Positions 1 through 7,988 of a stretch of 64,000 nt of DNA are shown here, piece by piece. Position numbers and translations under genes: made by a program. The notes below the pieces were generated by a model, which was not told the DNA's origin, did not search any database, and worked only from the letters and a program-made list of their open reading frames with translations. Each line of letters begins with the position of its first letter. Positions within the stretch are counted from its first letter, which is position 1. Source of the DNA: Streptomyces sp. TBY4 (GTDB taxonomy: Bacteria; Actinomycetota; Actinomycetes; Streptomycetales; Streptomycetaceae); NCBI RefSeq assembly GCF_024213195.1, contig NZ_JANAVF010000001.1, forward strand, positions 186,001 to 250,000, in the 5' to 3' direction.

Positions 1-120
1 GTCTGCGGCCCGGTAGACCGCGGCGATCAGGTCGAGGTCGTGGACGGGCGCTCCCGCCGGGCTGGGATCCCACCGCAGCGCGATCTCCACCTTGGCCAGG
101 CCCTTGCTTACTCCGCTCAC
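1..120 (-). CDS. TerD-family protein, N-terminal fragment
   Basis: Only the first 40 residues lie in the window; the rest of the gene continues to the left of base 1. A GTG start at 120 is preceded by a strong GGAGGGGGA ribosome site. The protein begins VSGVSKGLAKVEIALRWDPS and then has a DLDLIAAVY stretch. This matches the start of the TerD/TerE calcium-binding beta-sandwich family, in which an early LxWDP motif is followed by a DLD acidic motif. These proteins are linked to tellurite and stress phenotypes and to membrane-associated signalling in actinomycetes. The fragment is too short to say which subfamily it belongs to. Confidence 0.7.
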   Translation of the reverse strand, partial: MSGVSKGLAKVEIALRWDPSPAGAPVHDLDLIAAVYRAAD

Positions 121-239
121 CGAACTCCCCCTCCGCACACCGTCTGTTGCCCGCCCATGCTGTCACGGGTCCTGCCCCGGGGGTCGAACGACCGTACGTT
201 CCCGGCCAGTCCGGGGACCGGACGGGGAGGGCACGGGGG

Positions 240-1400
240 CTACCAGTCGCCGTCCTGGACCGGCTTGCCCGGCCGGGGCCCGTTCCCGAGGGGAGCGACC
301 TGCCCGGGAGCAGGCTCCGCCCACGGAGCCTCGTCGGTGCCGAGCCATTCGCCCACCGGCAGCACCTGGCCGAGGGTGCCGGAGGGGGCCAGGTCGGCGG
401 CATTCTCGTCGTAGTAGTCGAACCACGGCAGCCCCGCCTTGGTGTAGGCGGCCCGGTCCACCGGCGACGGCGGCGGCTCCTCCCCGGTGATCCTGCGCCA
501 CGCGGGCGGGGTCACCAGGTGGACGAAGACCCGCGCGGCCGGCTCGGACGCCCACTCCTTCGCCTTGCGGTCGTCGCGGTACACCTCCTGCCGCATGGAG
601 CCGCCGACACCGAGCCCCATCGCCGGCGCCGCCTGCGGGGCCGGCCCGCCTCCCGGCCCCCGCCGCAGCGGTCCCGCGGCCGAGGCCGGAGCGGGGACCG
701 CGGCCGCTCCGGGAGGTCCGCCCGGCGCCGGGGCCGCCATCGGCGCCGGCATCGGCATCCCGGGAGCCCCGGCGAAGCCGCCGCCGGGATGACTGCCCGG
801 CGGCAGGGCCCCGTACGGAATGCCGCGGGCCCGGGTGGTCCGGGCCGCCCGCTCCTGCTCCCGCCACCGCTCCAGCGCCTTCGCGCCGAGCGGGAAGGCC
901 TGGAGCTGTACGCCGCCCGCGGTCTCCTCGCCGGTGACCTGGCCCTCCACGGTGGCGCCGAGCCCCAGCGGGACCGCGACGAACTGGCGGACCGTGCCCG
1001 TGCCCGAATTGATCCCGTCCAGCCAGGGCTGGCGCGGCAGCACGAGGTAGTTCTGCGGCCGGCGCCCGAGCGTGCCCGTCCACCGCTCGCCGGAGACGGC
1101 GCACACCTTGCCGACGCCTACCTGGAGCGCGGTGGGCTCCCGGGTGCCGCCGAAGCTGAGCCACATCGCCTCGCGCAGGTACACGGGGAGCATCACCCCG
1201 CCCTTGGCCAGCCAGTCCGCCGGAACCGTGTCCGGATAGTCCTCCACCCGCCGCAGCGGGAACTCCCCCAGGCCCGGGGGCAGATTGTGCGTACCGGTCT
1301 CCGGCAGCCGCAGCGTCCGCATGAACCGGACCTGCGCCCCCTCGCCCAGCAGCAGCGCGTTCCCCTCGACCCGTACCCCGCCTACCCCGCCCTTGGCCAC
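240..1400 (-). CDS. conserved hypothetical protein, function unknown
   Basis: The reading frame gives 386 residues from a GTG start at 1400. I chose this start because a GAGAGGAG ribosome site lies just upstream; a longer TTG start at 1424 is possible. The N-terminal two thirds (about residues 1-190) look like a compact globular domain. A Gly/Pro/Ala-rich low-complexity linker follows at roughly 200-260, and then a C-terminal domain rich in Trp, Pro and acidic residues. No signal peptide or membrane segment is evident, so it is probably cytoplasmic. I do not recognise a catalytic motif. It sits next to the TerD-like fragment on the same strand, and the pair may belong to one stress-related locus; that link is inference only. 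Confidence 0.65.
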   Translation of the reverse strand: MAKGGVGGVRVEGNALLLGEGAQVRFMRTLRLPETGTHNLPPGLGEFPLRRVEDYPDTVPADWLAKGGVMLPVYLREAMWLSFGGTREPTALQVGVGKVCAVSGERWTGTLGRRPQNYLVLPRQPWLDGINSGTGTVRQFVAVPLGLGATVEGQVTGEETAGGVQLQAFPLGAKALERWREQERAARTTRARGIPYGALPPGSHPGGGFAGAPGMPMPAPMAAPAPGGPPGAAAVPAPASAAGPLRRGPGGGPAPQAAPAMGLGVGGSMRQEVYRDDRKAKEWASEPAARVFVHLVTPPAWRRITGEEPPPSPVDRAAYTKAGLPWFDYYDENAADLAPSGTLGQVLPVGEWLGTDEAPWAEPAPGQVAPLGNGPRPGKPVQDGDW

Positions 1401-1490
1401 GCGACCGGCTCCTCTCCCGTTCAAAACCGGATCCGCCGCAAGATCTGCCGGCGTTCCGGATCGTTACCCTCAAGATTTGCTCAGATGTCG

Positions 1491-1519
1491 TGACACTGCG
1501 CCCGACGAGTTCCTAGCTT
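1491..1519 (+). promoter_or_regulatory. putative vegetative-type promoter for the binding lipoprotein gene
   Basis: TGACAC at 1491-1496 and TAGCTT at 1514-1519 are separated by 17 nt. This resembles an HrdB-type -35/-10 pair and points toward the lipoprotein start at 1658, implying a leader of about 130 nt. It was found by eye in the divergent intergenic region and is not proven. Confidence 0.35.
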
Positions 1520-1657
1520 CCTCATATACGCGTCCACCAGCCTCCGCGGTTCCCCGCGCCCCCGGCCGGATCCCGGTCCCGGTGCGCTCCGCGCGCTTCC
1601 GCGCGGCCCCACCCGCCGTGACCCCGCGTATCCGCGTACCCCAGGAAAGAGTGCAGC

Positions 1658-2473
1658 ATGAAGGTTCCCCAGGCCGGCGTGATCGCCGCAGTGATCGGTC
1701 TCTCCCTGACCGCATCGGCGTGTGGCGGTGACGATGACCAGGGGACCCTCGCCGTCGGCATCAAGTTCGACCAGCCGGGCGTCGGCATGCGGGAGCCCGA
1801 CGGCAGCTTCACCGGTTTCGACGTGGACGTGGCGACGTACGTCGCGAAGGAGCTCGGCTACCCGAAGGACCGGGTCGTCTTCAAGGAGGTCCTCAGCAAC
1901 GACCGCGAGCTGCTGATCGAGTACAACGAGGTCCAGATCGTGGCGGCCAGCTACTCGATCAACGACAAGCGCAAGGAGAAGGTCGACTTCGCCGGACCGT
2001 ACTTCCTCGCGCACCAGGACCTGATGGTCCGCGCCGACGACGCCTCGATCACCCGGGCCGAGGACCTCAACCACGCCGGCAAGCGGCTGTGCTCGGTGAC
2101 CGGCTCGACCTCGGCGGAGAACGTCCGGAAGAACCTGGCCCCCAAGGCGAGCCTCCTGGAGCTCGGCGGCTACTCCGAATGCATCGTCGCCCTCAAGGAC
2201 GGCCTGGTCGACGCCTTGACCACGGACAACTCCATCCTGGCCGGCTTCGCCGCCCGCAAGGGCAACGAGGGGAAGTTCCGGCTGGTCGGCCTGAACATGA
2301 GCAGCGAGAACTACGGGATCGGCATGAAGAAGGGCAGCGGCGAGCTCCAGGTCAAGATCAACAAAGCGCTCCGCAAGATGGTCGAGGACGGCACCTGGGA
2401 AGCGGCCGTGAAGAAGAACTTCGGCCCGGACTACAAGTACGAGCCGGCGCCCGCCATCACAGCGGGCAGCTGA
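1658..2473 (+). CDS. amino-acid ABC transporter substrate-binding lipoprotein (GluB-like)
   Basis: This 271-residue protein begins with a Lys-containing N terminus, a hydrophobic segment and an LTASAC lipobox, so it is predicted to be lipid-anchored on the outer face of the membrane. The mature part is a family 3 periplasmic-binding protein. It carries the motif FTGFDVDVATYVAKELGY near residue 50 and the SYSINDKRKEKVDFAGPYF signature used by glutamate, glutamine and polar amino-acid binders. Its start at ATG 1658 has the upstream sequence AGGAAAG. No permease or ATPase gene lies nearby, so it is an orphan that must share a transporter encoded elsewhere or act as a sensor. Its last 17 bases overlap the 3' end of the convergent propeller gene. 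Confidence 0.88.
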   Translation: MKVPQAGVIAAVIGLSLTASACGGDDDQGTLAVGIKFDQPGVGMREPDGSFTGFDVDVATYVAKELGYPKDRVVFKEVLSNDRELLIEYNEVQIVAASYSINDKRKEKVDFAGPYFLAHQDLMVRADDASITRAEDLNHAGKRLCSVTGSTSAENVRKNLAPKASLLELGGYSECIVALKDGLVDALTTDNSILAGFAARKGNEGKFRLVGLNMSSENYGIGMKKGSGELQVKINKALRKMVEDGTWEAAVKKNFGPDYKYEPAPAITAGS

Positions 2474-3440
2474 CCACCGTCGAGGCGGTGGCCGGGTCGG
2501 ACCAGTCCGCGTCGAAGCGGGCGTTGACCACGTAGAGCCGGCCGCCGTGCACCGCGGCCGTCGTCGGCTCGTCGAAGCGCGGGTCGGTGATCCTCTTGAC
2601 GAAGCGGGCCCGGCGGCCGTCCGTGCTCAGGGTGAACACCTCTATGGCGTAGGCCCAGTTGCGTACGACGTACAGCGTCCGCCCGTGCAGCACGAGCCCG
2701 TCGCCGTTGCGCACGGAGCCGCCGTCCAGCACGGTCCGGGTGGCGGCGCCGGTGCGGGGGTCCACGCGGAACAGCGCCTCGGCGGTGTCGTGCACCACGA
2801 GCAGGGCCCGGCCGTCGGGGGTCCGCTCGATCCCGTTGGCGCCCCAGTACTCCCCGCCGGGCGGTACCGGCTCCCACTCACCGCCGAGCCGCAGGCTGCG
2901 GGGGGCCGCGCCGGGGCCGGTGAGGTCCCGGCCGACGGGCAGGAAGTACAGGACGTCCGCGAAGGAGTCGGTGAACCAGGCGCCGCCGCACGCGACGACG
3001 GCGTCGTTGACGAAGCCGGTGCCCGTCGTGGCCTGGTGGGTGGCCAGAACCCGCCCGTCCTTGGCGTCGACCACCCGGATCTGCCCACTGAATCCGCCCG
3101 CGACGAGCAGCCGGCCGTACGGGTCGAGCTTCATGCCCACCGACATCGGACCCTCGCCCCGGGTGATGATCCGCCCGGCGCCGGTGGCGAGGTCGAAGCG
3201 GTAGACCGAGCCGTCGATCAGTGAGCCCGTGTAGGCCGTGCCGTGCGCGGAGACGGCGATCCCCTCGGGCTGGAAGCCCGGCGGGATCGCCACCGCACCG
3301 GGTCGCGGCGGCCGGGCCGCGTCCTGCGCCCCGGCCGCATCCTGCGCCTGCGCGAGCGGCGCCCCGGCTCCTACGAGCGCGGCGCCTCCCAGCGCCGCCG
3401 CCGCACCGATGAACCCTCGCCGTCCCCAGCTTCCCGTCAT
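2457..3440 (-). CDS. Tat-exported SMP-30/NHL-type beta-propeller protein
   Basis: The ATG at 3440 gives 327 residues. The N terminus has a twin-arginine export pattern (GRRGFIG, then an Ala-rich hydrophobic stretch ending near AQAQDA), so it is likely secreted folded. The rest is made of repeated blocks such as PEGIAV, GPMSVGMKLDPYGRLLVAGG, ANGIERTPDGRALLVV and NGDGLVL. These are typical of SMP-30/gluconolactonase or NHL-like six-bladed propellers. Such proteins act as lactonases or as extracellular binding scaffolds, and no substrate can be inferred here. The gene converges on the binding lipoprotein gene with a 17-bp overlap and no room for a terminator between them. Confidence 0.8.
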   Translation of the reverse strand: MTGSWGRRGFIGAAAALGGAALVGAGAPLAQAQDAAGAQDAARPPRPGAVAIPPGFQPEGIAVSAHGTAYTGSLIDGSVYRFDLATGAGRIITRGEGPMSVGMKLDPYGRLLVAGGFSGQIRVVDAKDGRVLATHQATTGTGFVNDAVVACGGAWFTDSFADVLYFLPVGRDLTGPGAAPRSLRLGGEWEPVPPGGEYWGANGIERTPDGRALLVVHDTAEALFRVDPRTGAATRTVLDGGSVRNGDGLVLHGRTLYVVRNWAYAIEVFTLSTDGRRARFVKRITDPRFDEPTTAAVHGGRLYVVNARFDADWSDPATASTVVSCPL

Positions 3441-3573
3441 GGCTGACCCTCTCAACTGCCGTATGCAATAGGTGGGTTGAGCTCCGCAGCTCCACACCCC
3501 ACCACATCGCGCGCGCTCCGCGGCAGTCCCCGGCAGCACCCGGCCGGGATCCTTCACAAGGGGACGGCGGAGC

Positions 3574-4146
3574 TCAGCCTCCCGAAACGGGAGCCTTGAC
3601 GCGCAGGACCGTCAGGAACTCCCGCATCCAGGCGGAGTGGTCGGGCCAGGCCCGGGCCGATACGAGCGTGCCGTCGACCACGGCCTCGGAGTCCTCGAAC
3701 GCGGCGCCGGCCGCCTTCATGTCCAGCTCCAGCGCGGGATAGGCCGTGACCCGGCGGCCGTCGAGCGCGCCGGCCGCGGCCGTGATCAGCGGGCCGTGGC
3801 AGATCTGCGCGATCGGCTTGTCGTCCCCGGCGAAGGCCGCCAGGATCCGCCGCACCTCGGGGTCGTTGCGCAGGTACTCCGGGGCGCGTCCGCCGGGCAC
3901 GACCAGGGCCACGTACTCCCCCGGGTCCACGTCGGCGAAGGCGATGTCGGCGGGCCAGGTGTACCCGGGCTTCTCGGTGTAGGTGTCGAAGCCGTCCTCG
4001 AAGTCGTGCACGACGAACCGCAGCTTCTTCACCGCCGGCGCCGCGATGTGGACCTCGTACCCCTCCTCGATCAAGCGCTGGTAGGGGTAGAGGACTTCGA
4101 GGGATTCCGCCGCGTCGCCGGTCACGATGAGGATCTTCGGTGCCAT
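3574..4146 (-). CDS. DJ-1/PfpI-family protein
   Basis: The 190-residue product starts MAPKILIVTGDAAESLEVLY. This is the classic DJ-1/PfpI N terminus with the first acidic residue of the active site. The nucleophile elbow appears as AQICHGP near residue 107, where the Cys-His pair matches the family catalytic Cys and His. The family includes glyoxalase III-type deglycases, chaperones and PfpI peptidases, and the exact activity cannot be read from sequence. It is a single-domain, cytoplasmic protein of normal length. It has its own 248-bp upstream region, shared with the divergent nuclease gene. Regulation is not evident. Confidence 0.88.
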   Translation of the reverse strand: MAPKILIVTGDAAESLEVLYPYQRLIEEGYEVHIAAPAVKKLRFVVHDFEDGFDTYTEKPGYTWPADIAFADVDPGEYVALVVPGGRAPEYLRNDPEVRRILAAFAGDDKPIAQICHGPLITAAAGALDGRRVTAYPALELDMKAAGAAFEDSEAVVDGTLVSARAWPDHSAWMREFLTVLRVKAPVSGG

Positions 4147-4305
4147 GGGCTGCTCCTGGTCGGTCTGTTCACGGTGTGGCCTCCGCCACCGTGCCCGCGC
4201 CGCCCCGCCCTGCATAGGGAATCTTGCGCCAATCACCCGCACGCGCCGCCCGCATGACGCGCGTAGAAAATCCTGCCTCCCGACACGTGCTTTTTACCTG
4301 TAGGG

Positions 4306-4319
4306 CACATGACAATGTG
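4306..4319. promoter_or_regulatory. small inverted repeat in divergent intergenic region
   Basis: CACAT-GACA-ATGTG forms a 5-bp-arm palindrome about 75 bp upstream of the secreted nuclease start, in the 248-bp gap between that gene and the PfpI-like gene. It could be an operator but is short enough to be chance. Confidence 0.25.
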
Positions 4320-4394
4320 AATCTCGCTCTGCCACCTGATGCCCCGCCAATTCCCCGGGCGGGGGCGGTGCGTGTGGAGAGGTACCCCCACGTG

Positions 4395-5228
4395 ATGAGA
4401 ATCTCGCGCCTTACTCCCTGGGCAGCCGGCCTCGCGGCCGTCTCCCTCATATGGCTCCCGGCCTCCGCCACGGCCGGCCAGCGGCACGAGGCCGCCCCCG
4501 CGGCGGCTGCGGCCTCCGGCTCCGTTCCGGCCTCCGCCTCCGCCGTCGACACCTACTACGCCTCCGCCGAGGGCAAGACGGGCGCCGCGCTCAAGACGGC
4601 GCTGCACAACATCATCAAGAACCAGTCCAAGGTGAACTACGACGGCGTGTGGAACGCCCTCAAGGTCACCGACCAGGACCCCGCGAACCCCAACAACGTC
4701 ATCCTGGTCTACTCGGGCCGCTCCCAGTCGAAGTCCACCAACGGCGGCGGCGTCAACGACTGGAACCGCGAGCACGTCTGGGCCAAGAGCCACGGCGACT
4801 TCGGCACCGCCACCGGCCCCGGGACCGACCTGCACCACCTCCGGCCGGAGGACGTCACCGTCAACAGCACCCGCGGGAACAAGGACTTCGACCTGGGCGG
4901 CGGCCCGGTCTCCGAGGCCCCCGGAAGCCTGACCGACGGCGACTCCTTCGAGCCGCGCAACGCGGTCAAGGGCGATGTCGCGCGCATGCTGCTCTACATG
5001 GCCGTGCGCTACGAGGGCGGCGACGGCTTCGCCAACCTGGAGATGAACGACAAGGTCAACAACGGCAGCGCGCCCCTCTTCGGCCGGATCAGCCTCCTGA
5101 AGCAGTGGAACCTGCAGGACCCGCCGGACGCCTTCGAGCAGCGCCGCAACCAGGTCATCTACGACACCTACCAGCACAACCGGAACCCGTTCATCGACCA
5201 CCCGGAGTGGGTCAACTCCATCTGGTAG
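4395..5228 (+). CDS. secreted endonuclease I-family nuclease
   Basis: The 277-residue protein has an N-terminal signal peptide (MRISRLTPWAAGLAAVSLIW to ASATA) and an Ala-rich spacer, so it is exported. The mature domain carries the endonuclease I / BsnA fold signature. NREHVWAKSHG near residue 130 holds the catalytic His, TDLHHLRPEDV follows, and then an N-S-T-R-GNKDF block. Enzymes of this family are His-Me-finger, non-specific DNA or RNA endonucleases that release nucleotides as nutrients or act during mycelial lysis. The start could equally be the GTG one codon upstream at 4392; ATG is preferred. It ends 29 bp before the convergent GNAT gene. Confidence 0.88.
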   Translation: MRISRLTPWAAGLAAVSLIWLPASATAGQRHEAAPAAAAASGSVPASASAVDTYYASAEGKTGAALKTALHNIIKNQSKVNYDGVWNALKVTDQDPANPNNVILVYSGRSQSKSTNGGGVNDWNREHVWAKSHGDFGTATGPGTDLHHLRPEDVTVNSTRGNKDFDLGGGPVSEAPGSLTDGDSFEPRNAVKGDVARMLLYMAVRYEGGDGFANLEMNDKVNNGSAPLFGRISLLKQWNLQDPPDAFEQRRNQVIYDTYQHNRNPFIDHPEWVNSIW

Positions 5229-5257
5229 CCGCGCCCCGCCCTCCCGGTGCCCCCGCC

Positions 5258-5698
5258 CTACTGGTCGCCGAGGGCCATCCACTTGTCCGGGGCCGCGAGC
5301 GGCTCGAAGCCGGCCCTGGCGTACACCTCGTGGGCGTCCGCGGTCGCCAGCATGATCCTCCGCAGCCCGTACGGGGCGAGGTGGTCCCGTACCGCCCCCG
5401 CCAGGGCGGTGCCGAGCCCCTTGCCCCGCACGCCCCGGTCCACGTAGACGTCGCAGAGCCAGGCGAAGGTGGCGCGGTCGGTGACGATGCGCGCATAGGC
5501 CACCTGGAGGCCCGACACGGCGTCGTAGACCCCGTAGTTGAGCGATCCCCCGATGGCGGCTTCCTGCTTCTCCCGGCTCCGCCCGAGCGCCCAGTAGGCG
5601 TCCCCGGACAGCCACCGGTGGATCAGCTCCCGGTCGAGGCGGCCGGGGTCGGTGGAGATCTCGTAGCCCTCGGGCGAGGGCAGTGCGCTGTGGTCCAT
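5258..5698 (-). CDS. GNAT-family N-acetyltransferase
   Basis: The frame gives 146 residues from ATG 5698; an in-frame ATG at 5707 would add three residues. The acetyl-CoA binding motif A appears as VDRGVRGKGLGTALAGA (pattern RGxGxG/A) around residues 88-104, followed by a C-terminal region with VYARAGFEPL typical of motif B. It is a small cytoplasmic acetyltransferase of unknown acceptor. N-terminal residues EGYEISTDPGRLD resemble the subgroup often annotated only as GNAT. The gene lies tail-to-tail with the nuclease gene and 64 bp beyond the 3' end of the GH20 gene on the same strand. No operon assignment is clear. Confidence 0.85.
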   Translation of the reverse strand: MDHSALPSPEGYEISTDPGRLDRELIHRWLSGDAYWALGRSREKQEAAIGGSLNYGVYDAVSGLQVAYARIVTDRATFAWLCDVYVDRGVRGKGLGTALAGAVRDHLAPYGLRRIMLATADAHEVYARAGFEPLAAPDKWMALGDQ

Positions 5699-5762
5699 GC
5701 CCCGCATCCAAGCAAAGCGGACGGGCCCCGGCCAGCGGGTTTCGCGGGGCGGCCCCCTGCGG

Positions 5763-7421
5763 CTACAGCCGGTCGGCCAGGGCCTTGAAGGCCGGCCAGT
5801 CCAGGGCCGGGGTGCGGGAGTCCCAGACCTTCTGGGCCAGGGCGGCGAGCGGGAGCCGGATGCCGGCCGCGACCTGGGCCTGGGTCTGGGCTCCGGCCAG
5901 ATCGCACCAGACAGCGAGGCGTGCGCCGAGGATCTGCCCGGCGTACCGCGCGGGCACGGCGGTGGTGCCGCGCAGGACGAGCGGGGTCCACTGCTCGTAG
6001 ATGCGCCGGCCGTCGGGGTACGTGAACTGGTTCGGCTCCCCCAGCACGTAGTAGAGGTACTCGTCGTTGAGGTTGACGACCTCGCGGCCCTCGCGCAGGT
6101 ATTCCAGCGGGGGCCGGGCCCCGATCTCCTTGCCCGTCCAGTACTCGACCTGGATGTCCCGGGCGGGCTGGGCGATCCCGCCCGCGAAGAAGCCGTCGTT
6201 CCAGGCCGACGGTGCCCGGCCCGCCGAACCGACCACGTCCGCACGGTCGTTCAGCCAGCCCGTGGCCAGGTCCTGGACCCGGGCGGTGGGCCCGTACCGC
6301 TGCCGGGCGGCGGCCGTCAGCTGCGGGAAGGAGGTCTGCGGATCGCGGTAGGTGAGCGCCTGGTACTCGTCCGCGCCCACGTTCCAGAAGGCGCCGGGGA
6401 ACAACGGCAGGTACTCCCGCAGGAGTTCGTCCACGAGCTTCGCCGCGGCCGGGTTCGCGATGTCCACGGCCCCCTTGACCGCCCTGCCCTGCGCGTCGCG
6501 CAGTTGCAGCGCGGGGTAGGCGCGCAGGACCGCTCCGAGGTGTCCCGGCGAGTCGATCTCGGGGACGACGGTGATGTGCAGCCGGGCGGCGAGCGCGGTG
6601 ATCCCGCGTACCTGCGCCTTGGTGAGGTGGGGGGTGGAGACGATCTCGGGATGGGTGTCGGACTCGATCCGGAAGGCCTGGTCGTCGGAGAAGTGCAGCC
6701 CGAGCTGGTTGAGCTTCAGGTCGGCCATCTCGCGCAGCCGGTCCTCGATCCAGTCCGGGGTGAAGTGCTTGCGGGCGATGTCGAGGTTGAGCCCGCGCTG
6801 CGGCTTGGCGGGGGCGTCCCGCACGGTGCCCTCCGGGGCCGAACCGCCGCCGCTCACCGTCTGTTTGAGGGTGCGGGTGCCGTAGAAAACCCCGGCCTGG
6901 TCGGGTCCGGTGATGCGGACCTGCCCGTCGTTCACGGTGAGGGTGTACGACTCGGGCGCGCCGGATCCCTTCGCCCCGAGGGCCAGTTCCACGTCGCCCT
7001 TGCGCGGGGTCGCCGACTCGGCGAATCCGATGCGCAGTTCTCCGGCCAGCAGCTTTCCCTCGTCCGCGAGGGCGGCACTGTCTCCCGGCGGTACGACGAC
7101 CCGCGCCTCGGGGCCGGGCCGCCAGCCGGGGCCGTGGGCCGGCACGTGTTCCCGCACGGCCGGGACGGTGCGCGGGGCGGTGGACAGCGGGAAGGTCGGC
7201 GTCGGCGAGGGCGTCGGGGGCTGCGCGCCAGAAGAGGCCGGGGTGGCCGCGGGGGCCGTCGCGCTCGGCGGGGTGGTCGCCGCCGCGACCGGGGCCCGGG
7301 CGTCCCCCGAGCCGGAGGTACCGGACGCACAGCCCGGGACGGCGGCAAGGGTGACCAGCGCGGCGACCGTTGCCGTCGCGATGACGTGGCTCCGCCTGTT
7401 CCGCTTCGTTTGCCGCATCAT
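5763..7421 (-). CDS. beta-N-acetylhexosaminidase, GH20, exported
   Basis: The 552-residue protein has a basic N terminus, a hydrophobic segment ending VPGC (a possible, non-ideal lipobox), and then a Pro/Thr/Ser-rich linker to about residue 90. A GH20b-like domain precedes the TIM-barrel catalytic domain. Family hallmarks include LNQLGLHFSDDQAFRIESDT, VVPEIDSPGH and NVGADEY near residue 345. The Asp-Glu pair in the last motif corresponds to the catalytic pair of GH20 enzymes that use substrate-assisted hydrolysis of terminal GlcNAc or GalNAc. It would act outside the cell on chitin oligomers, glycans or peptidoglycan fragments. It is not in an obvious operon, but a GH101 enzyme acting on GalNAc linkages lies 10 kb away. 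Confidence 0.9.
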   Translation of the reverse strand: MMRQTKRNRRSHVIATATVAALVTLAAVPGCASGTSGSGDARAPVAAATTPPSATAPAATPASSGAQPPTPSPTPTFPLSTAPRTVPAVREHVPAHGPGWRPGPEARVVVPPGDSAALADEGKLLAGELRIGFAESATPRKGDVELALGAKGSGAPESYTLTVNDGQVRITGPDQAGVFYGTRTLKQTVSGGGSAPEGTVRDAPAKPQRGLNLDIARKHFTPDWIEDRLREMADLKLNQLGLHFSDDQAFRIESDTHPEIVSTPHLTKAQVRGITALAARLHITVVPEIDSPGHLGAVLRAYPALQLRDAQGRAVKGAVDIANPAAAKLVDELLREYLPLFPGAFWNVGADEYQALTYRDPQTSFPQLTAAARQRYGPTARVQDLATGWLNDRADVVGSAGRAPSAWNDGFFAGGIAQPARDIQVEYWTGKEIGARPPLEYLREGREVVNLNDEYLYYVLGEPNQFTYPDGRRIYEQWTPLVLRGTTAVPARYAGQILGARLAVWCDLAGAQTQAQVAAGIRLPLAALAQKVWDSRTPALDWPAFKALADRL

Positions 7422-7481
7422 GCACCTGTCCCCCGTACCAACGTGGCACGGGGGACGGCGCTGCGCGACCGGGGCGGAGGA

Positions 7482-7922
7482 TCAGGCGAGGACGCCGAGC
7501 GCGGACTCGGCGAAACCGTGGTCCTGGGCCGGGGCCCCGCCGCCGACGCCGATGGCTCCGACCAGCCGGCCGTCGCGGTGGACCGGAAGCCCGCCCGCGA
7601 TGAACAGCAGCGGCCGGTCCAGGGCGGTGGGCAGGGTGTGGAAGGGGGCTCCGGGCTGGACCGCCTCAACGAGATCGGCGGTCGGGGCGTCCAGCTGCAG
7701 TGCGGTGAAGGCCTTGCGGGTGCTGGTCTCGCCCGAGATCAGGACGGCCCGGTCGTCGCGCCGGAAGGCGAGCGGGTGGCCGCCCGCGTCGAGCACGGTG
7801 ACGCTGACGGCGACCCCGGCCGCTCCGGCGGCGGCCGTGGCGGCGGCGACGAGCGCCTCGGCGTCCGCGGTGGTCAGGGGGTGGACGGCGGTACGGGCGG
7901 CGGCGGGGGTGGGGGTGGACAT
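7482..7922 (-). CDS. GlcG/HbpS-like heme-binding family protein
   Basis: The 146-residue product belongs to the GlcG/HbpS (DUF336) family. It has the LVAAATAAAGAAGVAVSVTV helix-strand start, VLDAGGHPLAFRRDDRA, and the conserved ending GGLPVHRDGRLVGAIGVGGG. HbpS of Streptomyces reticuli is an extracellular heme-degrading sensor accessory protein. This copy has no signal peptide and no adjacent two-component genes, so it is more likely a cytoplasmic member of unknown ligand. The neighbour on the same strand upstream is the MFS exporter, 66 bp away, and the two could be co-transcribed under the divergent MarR protein. Confidence 0.85.
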   Translation of the reverse strand: MSTPTPAAARTAVHPLTTADAEALVAAATAAAGAAGVAVSVTVLDAGGHPLAFRRDDRAVLISGETSTRKAFTALQLDAPTADLVEAVQPGAPFHTLPTALDRPLLFIAGGLPVHRDGRLVGAIGVGGGAPAQDHGFAESALGVLA

Positions 7923-7988
7923 GCGGGTCTCCAGTGACGTGGGGGGGGTGGGTGCAGTGAGTGCGGGGGCGGTACGAGGCGTGGTGGA

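Noticed and set aside
147..1493. Long + strand frames opposite the conserved hypothetical gene
   Set aside because: Arg/Pro-rich shadow composition; the minus-strand frame has proper codon bias and a ribosome site.
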